Below are positions 22,785 to 35,235 of a stretch of 64,000 nt of DNA, piece after piece. Position 1 is the first letter of the stretch, and each line of letters opens with the position of its first letter. This stretch comes from Zychaea mexicana. Its lineage: Eukaryota; Mucoromycota; Mucoromycetes; Mucorales; Lichtheimiaceae. The DNA is taken from assembly GCF_025766255.1 (NCBI RefSeq), contig NW_026516672.1, positions 620,001 through 684,000 of the forward strand, given 5' to 3'. The translations under genes were made by a program, and so were the position numbers. The notes beneath the pieces were generated by a model, which ran no database searches, was not told where the DNA came from, and worked only from the letters and a program-made list of their open reading frames with translations.

Positions 22785-23098
22785 AGTAGATCATAGGACG
22801 TTTTCAGAGTAAAACAGGTTTAACCATAAAAAAAGTCATTTTACTAGTAGTTTTAATAGGGAGAAAAATAAATATGCAAAATAATGAAGTTGAGTAATGA
22901 TAAGAAGAGTATGTACTGAGATGGGGTGTATGTTGAATGAGAATGCATGCGAGTAAGAGTGGTTTTGGGTGAGTGATTATAGGATTAGAAGCAGAAGAGG
23001 GAGGGATGAAGATTAGGTCCAGGAAGACAAGAAGAGCCGTTTCCCATAATAATTAAGATATGTCGTGGTGAGGTGCGGTGAGGTGTGGCGAGTGTAAA
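22785..23098. other. Shared 3' region between convergent genes
   Basis: This 314-base gap between catalase (+) and the Ptc7-like gene (-) has no coding signal. It presumably holds both polyadenylation regions. Confidence 0.6.
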
Positions 23099-24493
23099 TT
23101 AAAGTCGACGGTCGGGAGAGTCCTCGCTGTCATTGATTACGGCAACAACGACACTGATATCATCGGATTTGCCCCCTTGGTGGAAATATCCTTCGTTGAT
23201 TGCTTGTGTCTGGAAGGGACTGTCCAAGTTGCGACGGTCTTCGCTGACAACACGGGCACGAGCAGCCAGTGCGTCAGAGAGCTTTTGCGGGTTGAAGTTG
23301 AGGAGCCGTGGTGGACGCTGGCCAGAGCCAGGAATGGTATATGCGTTCACGTGGGCTTTAACGATCGCCAGTATTTCCTTGTCAAACAGATTGTCAAACA
23401 GGCCATCCGTGCCAAGAATTACAATGTCGCCCTTTTCAACCTTGATATCGAAGGTCTATAGAATCGATGGTGTTAATTGCTATCCTGCATCTTTTATCGG
23501 CAAGGAGAGCATATGAGTAGCTGATTTTACCTGAGCATCCTTAGGTTTATCAGGCGAGTTGGTGCCCAGCTGGTATGGAAAGTTAAAGGCATGCTGTTGC
23601 TCTTCGTTACGGAAGATGTAGCTGTTCTGACGGATGACTGAGATGCCACAATCACCGAGATTGGCCACGCGCAGCTCATCGTTACGCAGGAGGGCAACAC
23701 ATGCAGTGGACGAGCCGATCACCCCCTCACGACGGGCTTCCCGTAGGGAGAGGTCGTAGCTGCGCTGGAGGATATCGACAGGGTGGGCTTCGTCATAGTG
23801 CGCAAAACAATCGTCATCCACATTATCGAAGCGCTCCAGCTCAGAATGGGCATGGTGCATGAGCTTTCTAGAGTACAATGCTGGGTTGGCGCCTATACCA
23901 GCAGTATAATGAAACGACAGGGCGTTTTGTTAGTTGAGTTACACAAGAAAAATGCAAAAGGGAAATGACGGAAAATTCCGGGCGAAGAAAAAAGATATTT
24001 TACCAAGAGTTCCCGCCCAGCCGCCTACGCCATCTGCTACGCCAAGGGCATCCGAACGGACAAAGTATGCATCTTCACCGACCTGGACGCTTTGATAATA
24101 CGAGTCAGAAGGAGCAGTAGGATCATAATGGTTGTGTTGAGGGCGACCGCGCTTTGCAAAGCCGGTCGCACCAGATGCAAAAAGATAAGAGGGCTTCGGT
24201 TTTGTGGCGGCGAAAAAGTCAAAGAAAGGAAGTTGGTTGTGATAATAAGAGGAAGGAGGGATTGAAGGCAGTGGCGTGGCTGTTTGTTGGCGGTGAATGG
24301 CATAATCATAGTAGAGACGTGTCTGATGAGTTTTGCGGAAGCATGTAAGGACGATTTGAGGTCGATGGCGAGAGCGAGCGGACAAGGAGCGGACTGAACT
24401 GGCGCAACGTGCTTTGGTGCATGTTGTCGTAGGCAGGCCTGGAAGCGATGGTAATGACTTGAAGACCTGCTTTGCTGCCCTGCTGCTGCTCAT
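23099..24493 (-). CDS. PTC7: Ptc7-like mitochondrial PP2C phosphatase
   Basis: A PPM/PP2C family Ser/Thr phosphatase, Mg/Mn dependent. In yeast Ptc7 dephosphorylates mitochondrial proteins, including coenzyme Q biosynthesis factor Coq7. Exons 24493-24004, 23892-23531 and 23455-23099 give 402 residues. The first ~60 residues are rich in Arg, Ser and Leu with no acids, as in a mitochondrial presequence. Conserved motifs include ALGVADGVGGW (metal-binding Asp), SSTACVALL, VANLGDCG, VILGTDGLFDNLFD and GGKSDDISVVVA. Intron 1 falls just after the first metal motif. If either intron were kept the frame would soon stop, so the in-frame membrane-anchored isoform known from yeast is not predicted here. 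It is convergent with the catalase gene. Confidence 0.9.
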
Positions 24494-26271
24494 GGAATGT
24501 CGAGTTTTTTTGTGTTTTCTTTTGACGGTGGAAAAGAAATAGAGAGAGAAAGAGAAAGAGAATTAGAAGTCAAAGACAAGTTGCAGAAAAAAAGGAGGGA
24601 AAGGAGAGAGAAAGGCTGTCCTATAAATAAAAAAGGCCAGCGACCTGAAAATATTTTTTTTTTTCTCTTTGATAGATAATGGCAAGCAGTGTTTGCTTTT
24701 TTTCAGTGCCCGACACGGCCTATCAACTAGACAATCGCCGCTGGTAGCTTACGTTCCTATTTAAATTGATCTGCGCATTTAGAATAACTTCCCTCGGCTA
24801 GGTTCCTAAAAGAGACGCGGTATCCTAGGAGCCACTCAACCCACGGAAGGTATTTTGACAATTTGTGGTCACCACCCCGCACTACCGTCTGTTCTACGTC
24901 GCGTAAGAATGGTGGTATTAGCCATGCGCGGGAAAATTACTGCCTGGCGATAAACGACAGATATACACGGTGTGCGACCCGAAAAGCAAATGCTGAGTAT
25001 TTTTTCATTCTGTCTCGGACTTTGGAAGGTCTACTTTCCGTGTTGCTGGGTTTCCCACAGATCAGCCACGATACCATGTTGTGGTCTTCCTATTCGCTTC
25101 GACAACACTTTGATCGGCTAAGAATGGCGCAATGACAATAGCAAGTGTTTGTTATTCCAGTATCCGGATAGAAAAGTACAAATATTCTATACGTATCAGC
25201 ATTGTTACTCCAAGAAACTGTACTGTTGTTTCGTTCTGTAAATGCTCTATATAACTGTTGTTGTTGTTGTTGTGTTGCCAACAATGCTTGATTGTTCTGC
25301 TTATATACTTGTTACAATTCAGCCACGGTTGTAAACACTACACGTATAAAAGATTTCTTGTTTTTCTATACATGTCTTGTTATGATAGATGGCGTTTGGA
25401 TATAGAAATGGCTCCGGTTTTAGAACTGCACACTGTGACTATACTGCAGCATGCACATGCATACTTTGAAATGTTGACTGCTTATAACATCGGGTCATAG
25501 CAGAATCTGGCTATTAGCGAGTGCGGCTAACCAAGCAGCAGTGGCCCTCTCTTTTTTTTGGAGAGAGAGAGAGAGATAAAAACACACGGGCCACTCAGCT
25601 TATATTTATACTTATCAGCAAGGACAACTATCTATACAATACATATTATCTGTATGATGACGATAGCCAGACGACGTACTTCTGATAACAATGAAGAACT
25701 CTTCTCTACAACAATCACCCCAACCTGTCTAATCTTCCTGACTTTTAAAAAGTAAGAGAAGGAACTTTGCTTCAGAGTGAACCATCATCAGCAAACACAG
25801 CTGGTGTATATGTCTACTACCCAGGGGGTGCTGGTTCTCCATAATACCACCGCATAGTTATTCTTTTTTGAATGTAGGGTTCTCGGCCGCAGCTGGGCGT
25901 AAAATAGTCTTCTTTTTCTCTATACACACTCTCTTTCTCTCCCTCGCTCGTTAGTTGTTTTCACTACTTACTGAATATTGAAAGAGAGAAGCAGGCGGCC
26001 AACAAGAAGTTCATTGTACATGGACGATGATGATGATAGCTGTAAAAGACCAGGGTCAAAACATATATACTACATGACTGAACACATACACATACACACG
26101 GGGTGATCCCCTATTTCCCAAATTTGTTGGTACTCTTATGCTCCTTTTTCTCAACTCATCTATGGATGGAGAAAAAGAGTAAAAGCTTTAAATATCAAAA
26201 GAAGTCTCTCATCCCCTTCTTCTCTTCTTCATCCTTTTTCTCTCGGCTCTCTTCTCTGCATAATAATCTTG
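24494..26271. other. Intergenic, no gene supported
   Basis: Short frames only (for example 24863-25135 plus) with no domain. (GA)n tracts lie near 24540 and 25560. The last 300 bases are pyrimidine-rich and probably form the promoter and leader of the GPI-protein gene. Confidence 0.45.
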
Positions 26272-27175
26272 ATGATGAAATCCGTCGCTTTCCTTGCATT
26301 TGCTTTGCTGTCAATGCAGTGTGTTTCAGCACAAGTAACAGCACCAACAAGGAATTACAATGTTACTAGCCCGGTAACAGATGGCCCATATGTCGTAGAT
26401 CAAATTCTTCCTTGCACTTATCGTCTCTTCTCCGACGTTGACAGCTCATGTAATCATTTCTTCCCCTAATACTGATTTTGATGTACCAGCTATTACAAGC
26501 ACGAGACAGAGTGTGTGAGAAGAAAAAAGAGAAAATGCAAGAAACAAGAATGCTAACCTATCATTACTATACACAGCTCTTAAATTGCAAATCGTCCTTA
26601 AGGCTGTATCCACCGATGCTAGTGCTGTTTCGCCAGCTTCTAGGACTGGCGCTGGGGATGCAAAAGCAGAACCTTCTGCAGTTGCCGCCCCAGCTGCAGT
26701 CGCTTCGGCAACAGGATCATCACTATCGTCATCTTCGTCATCAGGAACAACTGTCGCCAGCGGCAATTCGACCCAGCAACAACAAGATATCACTATCGCC
26801 GAAAACGCTGATGTATCCAAGACCGAAGCCTCCGCAAAGCATGCGGGCAATATGACCTACTATGAACATTCGATCAATTTCAAGATTCCTCAGACTGTCA
26901 GGCCTGGCAAGTACAATGTCGTTTTTAAGGACAAGTCAACCAACACGGAGTTGGAGGTGCCCATTGAGATTCGGTCGGCCGCAGCTGCCAATTCGCCTAG
27001 CACGGGCACAGGGGGTAAAACGAGCGGCAGTTCTTTGGGTGATGGAGCTTCAGTTGACGGTTCCAAAAGTATCTTTGCTGCCAGCGCTGTTAAGACGACT
27101 CCCTCCTCGTCATTCTCGGTTCCTTTCTTCTGTGTCTCTATCGCTGCTGCTACGGCCGCTTTTGCACTCGTATAG
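26272..27175 (+). CDS. GPI-anchored Ser-rich cell-surface protein
   Basis: Probably a cell-wall or plasma-membrane protein of the Kre9/Knh1-like Ser-Thr-rich GPI family (domain assignment by pattern). Exon 1 (26272-26449) has a signal peptide (MMKSVAFLAFALLSMQCVSA) followed by TDGPYVVDQILPCTYRLFSD. The intron ends at 26576 with a TGCTAAC branch. Exon 2 (26577-27175) restores the frame (SLKLQIVLKAVS) and continues with a Ser/Ala-rich region, then EHSINFKIPQTVRPGKYNVV and FKDKSTNTELEVPIEIRSA, a beta-sandwich-like block. The last ~50 residues are Gly/Ser-rich followed by a hydrophobic end (FSVPFFCVSIAAATAAFALV), a typical GPI-attachment signal. The total is 258 residues. The upstream in-frame TTG at 26269 is not a normal start. 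Confidence 0.8.
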
Positions 27176-28078
27176 AGAGAAAGCCTCTTTTGCTATTATA
27201 ATATAAACCTGCCTTTTATCAGCTTTTTTCTTGTTTGTTAGGATATTGCTAATATTACTACTATTATTTACACACAACGATAACAAGTACTTATCCAACC
27301 ACTTCTTGCTTCACACATACACACACACACACCATTTTCTTCCTTTTCATTTCTTCACGCATCATCAAAACACAACATCAGTACATTACCCTACAAATAT
27401 TATACAACAACAACTTTCAATAATACGGAAATCCCACATTGCTTCCCACATGATGTACCCGAGAAACCTATCCCGGGGGGTTTTTTTTATCAAACCATTA
27501 TTATCAAAGGTGAAAAGCACATTATGTACAGTATGTATGCTCACAGAGTACAACAGCAGAGTGTAGTTGTGATGTCTTTAGCTGAATTGTTGTTGATCAA
27601 CATCAAGCATTACATAATTTATTTAATTTCAAATTGTTTGTAGGGACACTTGCAGAGTGGAGCGCTGTATACCACTTTATTTACTTCTGACGGCGCATTG
27701 GGCATTGTATTGCTCTTTATGCTGCACTTAGCGTTCCGTCGTGCATAGATATTTATGCTCTTGTCCATATATAATGCAGCCGTCTTAATTTGCCAATTCT
27801 CTTGTATTCACTATTTTAAACGCTATGATCAGATACAGACACTTTTTGAGAATAGCCTACATAAGCCTGTTGTTTTGTCGTCTTTTTTAGGCAAGACCAG
27901 ACTTACGTAGTGTGGAATTTGAACCGTGTGACAAGAAACAGCTGGTAAATTAATGCTTGGCTGAGAGGAAGAGAAAGAGAGTTCCTGCGCAGCGCACATT
28001 ATACTGCAACTTTCCTATTTTACCCTACTTTCTTTGTGTGTGTGTGTGTGTGTGCGTACATTTCAAAAGAAAAAAACC
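27176..28078. other. Intergenic, no gene seen
   Basis: AT-rich with a (CA)n tract near 27320 and a (GT)n run at about 28036-28053 in the presumed leader of the Snx4 gene. No coding signal. Confidence 0.5.
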
Positions 28079-30650
28079 ATGACAGATTCAGAAGAATTTA
28101 ATAATGTTACCTGGGACATGCAAGATAATAACAAAAACAATGCCAAGAGCTTACACCAGTCTACCGCAACACTTGATCATGACCCAGCAATCCTCGACCC
28201 ACTTTCAGATATGGACAAGACTTTAAGCCAAGCATTATCAAACGAACCGGAAGAATTGAAAAAGGTATTCATATCTTTTGTTTCGACATTGTTCGTTCCA
28301 GCCAACCATTTTGGAAACAATAACAATAAGGATATGTACACTCATATATTTCTATCGAATAACCCCTACAGAGTACCTTGTTTGTGCGTGAAGAGGAAGA
28401 AGAAGAAAAAGAAGAGGAAGAGGAAGCAGCACACGTTAATGTCGACATTTCGGACGATCCGCTCGATCTTGGTCTTAGCGACGTTAATAAGCCGACAACA
28501 AATAACTACACTACAAACAACTCGACGTATTACTTCAACCCAGATCGAGCGACTGCTGCTTCGTCGTCGTCGTCGTCGTCAGCTACGCCTACTACTGCCA
28601 CTATAACAGCAACAGAAGGAGAAACCTCTGCGACCAACAACGATTTGAATTGGAAAAGTATTCTTGTAGTCGATCCCCGTAAAGAGAATGAAGGAGCTTA
28701 TATCACATATTGCATTGCTTCTGCGGTATGTTTATAAGAAATGGAGAGGGGGAGGGTATAATGGCAAGGAAAGGCTGTGGCGATTCATGATCTCGAAGCT
28801 AACACTTTATTCATAGAAATCATCGTTTCGCAGAAGATTCCAGGACTTCGTTTGGCTCTACAATGTCTTATATACCCATTATCCAGCTTGTTTTGTTCCT
28901 CCTCTTCCTGATAAGCATCGAATGGGTAAGTCATGATCGATTCTAGTATAGATGTTGCATGTTGTAGCAGTACAGGAAAATGAACCTTTGTCTCTCTTCA
29001 TATTTTGTTACCAGAGTATGTGAAAGGAGATCGGTTCGGTTCAGATTTTGTTGAGCGACGACGGATAAGGTATAAAACAGAAAACTCTATATATCTTATC
29101 CTTTGCATGAAATTTATGCTGTTTTTGGTTACTAAAGTCAGAGTGGATATAATTTAATATAGCCTTCAAAGATTCTTACAACGTATCGCTCGGCATCCCA
29201 TTCTACGACGATCCGAATTCTTTGTCAAGTTTTTGGAATCTTCAGATTTTGTAAGTTACAACTTGGCGTTTAGTCGTGTTATGAGAAAAATAGCTGCCCC
29301 CTAATAATATTAGGTCGTGATATAATTTCATATCTTACAACATTATGCGTGTGATGTGTTAGAATGATGCCTCAGCTCGTGCACTACGCGAAGGACAAGA
29401 AACCGTGATTGATACCATCGGAGATTCCTTACTAAATGCATTCGTCAAAATCCGTAAACGAGACGAACATTTTGTCCAAATGAGAGAACGTACCGACCGT
29501 CTTGAAGAGAATTTGAACCTGCTTGAAAAGACACTTGCGCGGACGAACAAACGGACTGATGGTATAGTATCTAGAAAATAATCAATGGATCGTTTTTGAC
29601 TATCAAAAGAAATCTAAAGAATGCTCGTTCCTCTCTCTCTTCTCTGTTGACTAATGCAGAGCTGAGTCACGATTACGATGAGTTTGCTCAAAGTGTTCGT
29701 GGGTTAGTGAAGCATGAAGCAGATATAGAGTTACCACTTTCCAAATTTGCTGCTTTGTTGGATGAATACTCGAATGAAATGAAAAAGATGGTAAGTTGAG
29801 TCTTTGATCTTGTGTAAGAGTCAAACAATATTATTTCTAATGTTTGTGGTTGTGTTGTTGCAGAACACGCATGATGGCTTATGGCTTGGTGAAATCCATG
29901 ACTACATGTCATATTATAGCGTGATGAAGGTAAACTCTGTAACATTCTTCAAATGCACAATATGTATAATTGTATACTTAATAGAAATGGTTTCCTGTAT
30001 TCAAAATGCTAGGGCGTATTGAAATTACGCGATCAAAAGCAACTTGACTTTGAAGAACTATCGGATTATCTTCAACAGACCATTGCTGAACGCGAACGGA
30101 CACTCCATCCACGATCAGGTGACGGCGCATATAATATTGCAGGATACTTTACTGGTAAAATCAACGAAGTCCGCGGGGCGGATGCTGACAAGATAAAACG
30201 CGAGAAAGTCCTTCGGCTAGACGATCGTATTCGTGAGGTAAAAAGACTTAAGCGAGACAAGGAAGGAATGGTCATAGTTGGAACCGTATGGATTAGCCCC
30301 GGAAAGAAAAACTGAGTTTACGGACCTTTTAGCTTCAAGACGCCATTGAACAGACACATGAGGTCTCTACTGCATTTTCTGAACAAGTCAGACGCGAAGA
30401 TGAATTTCTTGCTCGAAGCAAGGCGGAAGAAATGCGCGTTGCACTTGGGAATTATACAGAATCCAAGGTTGAATTTTTCCAACGGGTATGTAGGACAAAA
30501 ACATGGCAAATCCGGGATTATATGTGGTTCGTTTTCAAGTGATGGTTGATGATAATATTAACAATCTCGACTTTGATGGATTTGTTTTTATAAATATAGG
30601 GCGCCGACATCTGGCGTGATATTGCAACTACCTTGGAACAAATGGAATAA
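28079..30650 (+). CDS. SNX4: Sorting nexin Snx4/Atg24 (PX-BAR)
   Basis: Snx4 binds PI3P and drives recycling from endosomes and vacuole to Golgi; it is also needed for selective autophagy. My eleven exons are 28079-28264, 28372-28725, 28817-28925, 29015-29069, 29163-29250, 29363-29561, 29660-29790, 29864-29929, 30013-30237, 30333-30485 and 30600-30650. They close in frame at 538 residues. The N-terminal ~125 residues are acidic and low complexity (a Glu-run REEEEEEKEEEEEAAH and poly-Ser). A PX domain follows (WKSILVVDPRKENEGAYITY, FRRRFQDFVWLYNVL, PPLPDKHRMEYVKGDRFGSD, SLQRFLQRIARHP). The C-terminal ~270 residues are the helical BAR region. I chose the ATG at 28079; the in-frame ATG at 28034 only translates a GT repeat. 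It is convergent with NDUFA5, 97 bases away. Confidence 0.9.
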
Positions 30651-30747
30651 AGAACATTTATCTACATCTATACGCGTTTGTCCCATCCTATAAATTGTAA
30701 TGTATATATAGTCCCGGCTATTTTTTATTATAGTTGTAATGATAAAT

Positions 30748-31221
30748 CTATTCTCTGTTGTATTGCCACTGGCCCTTAGGAATGGGCACTTCAAGTGGCT
30801 CCCATGGCTTCCATTCCTCCATCTTGCCAATCAGCTTGAGTTCGTCTTCGGCTTGAATAATCAGTTCTTCAATTTGACCATTGTTGATTGCTTCTTCGAT
30901 TTGCGTAACGTCCTCAGTGGCTTCGATGACAGCCAAGCGGTGTTGAGTGAGTGATTCTGTAGACTGGCGGTAGACAGCGTGTGTAGGAAGACGTGACAGA
31001 GCTTCAAGCGTCTTGTTGTATGTTTGGATAAGGTGTGGGCGTGGGTTGGGGTGAACAGAAATGCCGGTCAAGCCAGTGGTGGCCTAATTATTCATTGATG
31101 CAAGTATTTTGTAGACAATGTTAATGGTTCGGCTTTCCTAAGAGCAGCTTATAAGTAATTAAAGTTGTTTAACTCCATGTACCTTCTTGGCGGCTTGAAG
31201 CAATGGACGTGTGAAGAACAT
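30748..31221 (-). CDS. NDUFA5: NADH dehydrogenase (complex I) subunit NDUFA5
   Basis: An accessory subunit of the matrix arm of mitochondrial complex I (the 13-kDa B13 / fungal 29.9-kDa family). Exon 1 (31221-31183) codes MFFTRPLLQAAKK, a short basic presequence. After an intron of about 99 bases, exon 2 (31083-30748) begins ATTGLTGISVHPNPRPHLIQ, typical of the family, and continues LPTHAVYRQSTESLTQHRLA and KMEEWKPWEPLEVPIPKGQW. The total is 124 residues. Presence of a complex I subunit fits a mucoralean fungus and excludes a Saccharomyces-type yeast, which lacks complex I. Confidence 0.9.
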
Positions 31222-32204
31222 TTAGTTGGCGGAATGGAGGTGTTCGGTTAGAAGTAGTGGCACCCTGGATAAGCAAGTTGTTTAGGGCAACCGGGTCGCT
31301 GTCACAAAAATTGCCAGTTGAAATTTCATTGGCTCACAGGTTTGGTGCCTTCGTACCATTATGCTGTGAGGCCACGACTGTTCTCTGTTTGCTGTATACA
31401 CTTGTTCAAAACAAGCCTAATACATCGATATAATAAAGGTGGCGTATTCTAATGTTACCTTTTTCTACTTAAAAAAGAAAATAACTCTTTAGTTTGAGTG
31501 GATTTAATAGCAATGGAATGTGTGAACATTGTACAAGCAAAGGCAACATTATACTTTTAAGCAAGTTTTGACAGCTTCTTTGTTCGATTCACTGGAAACA
31601 GTTTTTAAAGTACCATGTATGTTTTTTCCGTACTGAGTGGATAATCATGACAACGAGTGTTGCTAGGCTACTCGATCATTTCGTTGTTAAAGGTAAAACA
31701 ACCATACCATCCTTCTTTCCCCAGACTACTTGTTATTTGCGAATATAATTGAGCACGCGAACTATATTCCTTCAACCCAATTATTATTCGAGACACTAGG
31801 ATTGCATCGATTCTGTGTAAATCCTGCTTGTGACCTTTTAAAAAGTCGCTAACAGCGTAAACGCAGCAATGCTATCTATATTAGCGTCAATTTAAAGTAA
31901 TGCAGGAAGTGCGCTACTGACAACAAAAGTTCTAGTACTGATAATAAGCGATGATGAATCGACTCGAATGTTTTTATCAACAATCATCACGGAAACAAAG
32001 GTGAGCCGCATAAAACCTTGCTGTGTGGGTGGGGGGGGATCTGCCTTCCTTTTTTGCTTCATGCAATGACGTCGCGTTCCGTGACTTTTCTAACGATCCA
32101 CCTTTGGGGCCCCCGCGTGTGGCGGGGTATACACTGGTTTTTCTTCTACTTTCCATTTTTTACTTTTCTTTTTTTTTTCTATTACGGGATCGAGATACAA
32201 TATC
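31222..32204. other. Intergenic, nothing recognised
   Basis: No coding signal or repeat. The last 150 bases are T-rich and probably carry the promoter of the next small gene. Confidence 0.5.
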
Positions 32205-32558
32205 ATGTCTGACACAAGTAACGAGCTCGAACGCATCAATAAGTTTGTCGAAGTTGCACCGCAAAACAGCTACAACATCGACCAGTACAAAGGCCAGATC
32301 TGCCGCCAGTTGCCCAATGGTCAAGAGGAGTGCTTGAAGTTGAACCTGGAGTGTAAGGGTCTTTGTTTGTTTGGAGCGAGGGATGGCAGGGGAGCAAAGT
32401 GGAGATGAGCTCTTGCCAAAAGACATCACGGCATATTCACTCTCTATGTTAATGATATGCTAGATACACAAATGTTCTCGCAAATGCAAAAGCTGGGCTT
32501 CTTCTGCGCGTTACCAATGGATCCAAAGAAGACACATATGGAGTGCACCCGAGTGTAG
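32205..32558 (+). CDS. Unrecognised 80-residue Cys-containing protein
   Basis: I do not recognise it. Exon 1 (32205-32352) starts MSDTSNELERINKFVEVAPQ and includes GQICRQLPNGQEECLKLNLE. After a GTAAGG..CTAG intron, exon 2 (32464-32558) continues YTQMFSQMQKLGFFCALPMD and ends THMECTRV. There are four Cys: the first pair is spaced CX9C and the second CX12C, loosely like small intermembrane-space proteins with twin Cys pairs. That is a spacing observation only. There is no signal peptide or membrane helix. Splicing closes cleanly in frame, which supports a real gene; without it the frame ends in a short Gly/Arg tail. Confidence 0.55.
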
Positions 32559-32602
32559 AAAGAGCAAGGAAGCAAGACAGACGACAAGAATTCAAAAGTT
32601 CC

Positions 32603-32651
32603 TCTACTACTACTACTACTACTACTACCACTGCTGCTGCTGCTGCTGCTA
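32603..32651. repeat. (CTA)n-(GCT)n trinucleotide repeat
   Basis: About eight CTA/TAC units followed by seven GCT units in the 3' region of the 80-residue gene. Confidence 0.85.
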
Positions 32652-34145
32652 TTTTTAATCATCATCACCCCTTTCTCTTCCTGTGTACTATTGTTGGTGT
32701 TCTCTCCACTCTTTTTGTCATCAAAACAAGAAACGAAAATAGATATCATATATATTACAAGCATACGGACAGTCGAGGATGGGAAGCTCTCCATTTTCCC
32801 TCCCTCCAGGAACAATACACAAGCAAACGCTTATAATATATACAGATAGTTGATGTATGCTGTCGACCAACTTTCTAATATCGTATAAATATCCTGTCTG
32901 GAACAAAGCTTACGAGTATATATTTTTTTTCGGACTTTGTTAGGGTTTCACACGAGTCATCTATTTTATTTCTGCATCCTCCGTCGTCATCATCAATCAA
33001 ACGCCGAGTAATTGACGGCCAGGTCGTACAGACCCCACAAGGCTTATTTCCCACCCTTCTCTTGAAACTTGGAGAAGTCTCTTTCATTGGAATATAGGCG
33101 AGGCTGTAAATACGGATTGTGGACGTGTATGCAGTAGTGACTAGGCGGTGTTTCAACAACCCGATAGTTAATGCAGACACGTGAAAATGATGATTGTGGA
33201 TCTAAAAGGACATTTTTATGGAAGATATGAACATAACTCTGCTATCAACAATACATGTGCGAGAGGGATCATGAAGGGGCGTTACAATCCGAGTGGATTC
33301 TTGCTGCTACTACAAGCTACAGCAGATGGAAAGATATTTGCGGGTTAAGACTGTGAGATTCAAACCCACATATTGTGCTGGCTTATCAAAGTATATAAGC
33401 AAGAGGTCGATAATGTTGGTCATCCATCGCTTTAGGATCATTTGATATGGACTGCTTACTTGAATATTTGGACGGTCTTAAATACGTAGCAAAGTCGACT
33501 ACACGTCTCATTACCCATCAATCCGGTCTGATATAGAGCTGAAAAGTAAACCATTGGAAAGTAACTCTAGAGCTGTCTATGCTTGCACTTGTTGATGATA
33601 GTGTCACTGAGCTTCCTCAATGTCTTTTCTCAACATGCGTGTATTATACATCTCTTTCTTTGCTAAACATGCAAACACGCTATCAATCTCCTCAATACTT
33701 ATTATGCGCGCTGATACTTGAAAACTATTACGCTTTCTGGTCATCTGTTTAGCAAATGTAAAAATAGGGATCCGTGCCATGCACGGTAAGTTCTTGTTTG
33801 ATAACAGTTATATATGCCTCAACTATATGCCATCGCTTTTTCTTCTTTTCTCAGTCAGGTTTAATGCGCTTCACTCGATAATAATTTCGACCTCATTGAC
33901 TGAGAGGGCTAGGTTAAGCTGGTGTGATATTGAGAATGTGAGCCGTTGTATTGTCCCTGTTCTCTCGCTTTATTAGACCTCTTTTTTAATCTATACCAAA
34001 ACTCTAAATCACGCCGGGTATAAAGGCCAGACAATTAAGTTTAGCTTATCAGCCCGACACAGACGCGTTTTTACGGTTGATGGTACAGAAAAATCTCGGG
34101 CGTATTTTTCTATTACGAGGAGTATGAAGCCCAACTTCCTCTTAC
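32652..34145. other. Intergenic, no gene supported
   Basis: Short frames only. A weak T-arm-like hairpin near 33350-33370 was considered as tRNA and rejected. Confidence 0.45.
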
Positions 34146-34820
34146 ATGCTGCGACATCCATGGGCTGACCCGCTTACTACTGGTAATGTGGTCATAGAAG
34201 GTGAGCAATATGACATGGGTTTCCACATTATCGCTCATGCTAAAACACTTTTCAACCCGAAATTGAAGCGACACGGGATTCGCAATCACACTGTACTCTT
34301 GACCGTACAACGGCGTGTCTCACAACTAGCAATCGACGATGGCTATCACTGCTCCCTAAAGCTACACGACCAAGACGATTCAGATGGACTGGACAAGAAT
34401 CATATCGATGACATCTTTCAATATTTGGACGAAGAAGAGGTACGGCACGTCAAGTATGTAATTCAAGCCACCAACGATGTCAGCTATTGGACGATCAGGG
34501 CACAGCACGCTACTTGCTCACAGGAACACAATTCATTTGGTGTACTTTGGGCTACATTCACAGAAAAAATCGCTATACTGTATATAGGATATACATAGGC
34601 TATTGAACCTATACCAAGGAAACGATGCCGTTCGTACCACCCTGAATTTCCTGAAGTAAACTCGGATGATATATACGCCCATTTTTTTCCACTACCTGAA
34701 CTGAATACTACGGCAAAAGCAACAGTAATTGTCCAAGAATGTCCCAATTTAGACTTCGAGCGCGTTATCACTTTTCCATCTCAAAAATGCCACTGGTGTC
34801 AATGTGAACCTTACTTCTAG
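34146..34820 (+). CDS. Unrecognised protein, possibly longer
   Basis: I do not recognise this gene. Exon 1 (34146-34546) codes VVIEGEQYDMGFHIIAHAKT, GIRNHTVLLTVQRRVSQLAI and an acidic stretch (HDQDDSDGLDKNHIDDIFQY). A 57-base intron (GTACTT..CATAG, 34547-34603) leads to exon 2 from 34604 (AIEPIPRKRCRSYHPEFPEV), ending FPSQKCHWCQCEPYF at TAG 34818-34820. The same frame stays open beyond that stop to 35051 (HNVHFGHDQLQVVSTYLLMY, FFDYIRPLDKAFQ). A 93-base intron from GTAATT near 34728 to CTTCTAG at 34820 would skip the stop and fuse this extension. Other upstream exons are possible. It could be a transposon-derived gene; nothing proves it. Confidence 0.4.
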
Positions 34821-35235
34821 GTCCAAATAGAACACAACGTTCATTTTGGGCATGACCAGCTGCAAGTCGTGAGCACCTACCTACTGATGTACTTCTTTGA
34901 TTACATACGGCCTTTAGATAAGGCCTTCCAGATCACATTAATCCTCATACATAGAGTTTTCTTTACCACGCCTGTTTTAAGTCCATACTATACACACTAT
35001 TTACAGTTTATATTTTTACTGGAAATTTCTCACCATCGTAAATCTCTCTAAATACATACGCACTTATATACCTTGCCGTACTTGAAAACTATCCTTCATT
35101 ATCATCTCCAGAAAGCTCCTCTAGGGCGATGCTTATACGTCTGAACTACCATCACGTTTTCAGCGCTCAGTCAGGGTAAATGCAAATCAACAGTTTCACA
35201 GGCTAAAACTGGCTAGCGTAATGAAACCACCTTTT

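Noticed and set aside
23456..24003. In-frame intron retention in the Ptc7-like gene, as in yeast PTC7
   Set aside because: Both introns have lengths divisible by three, but each contains an early stop in the retained frame, so no longer isoform is made.
33340..33380. T-arm-like hairpin GTGGG-TTTGAAT-CTCAC on the minus strand, considered as tRNA
   Set aside because: The loop lacks the invariant C, and no acceptor stem or A box is found at the right distance.
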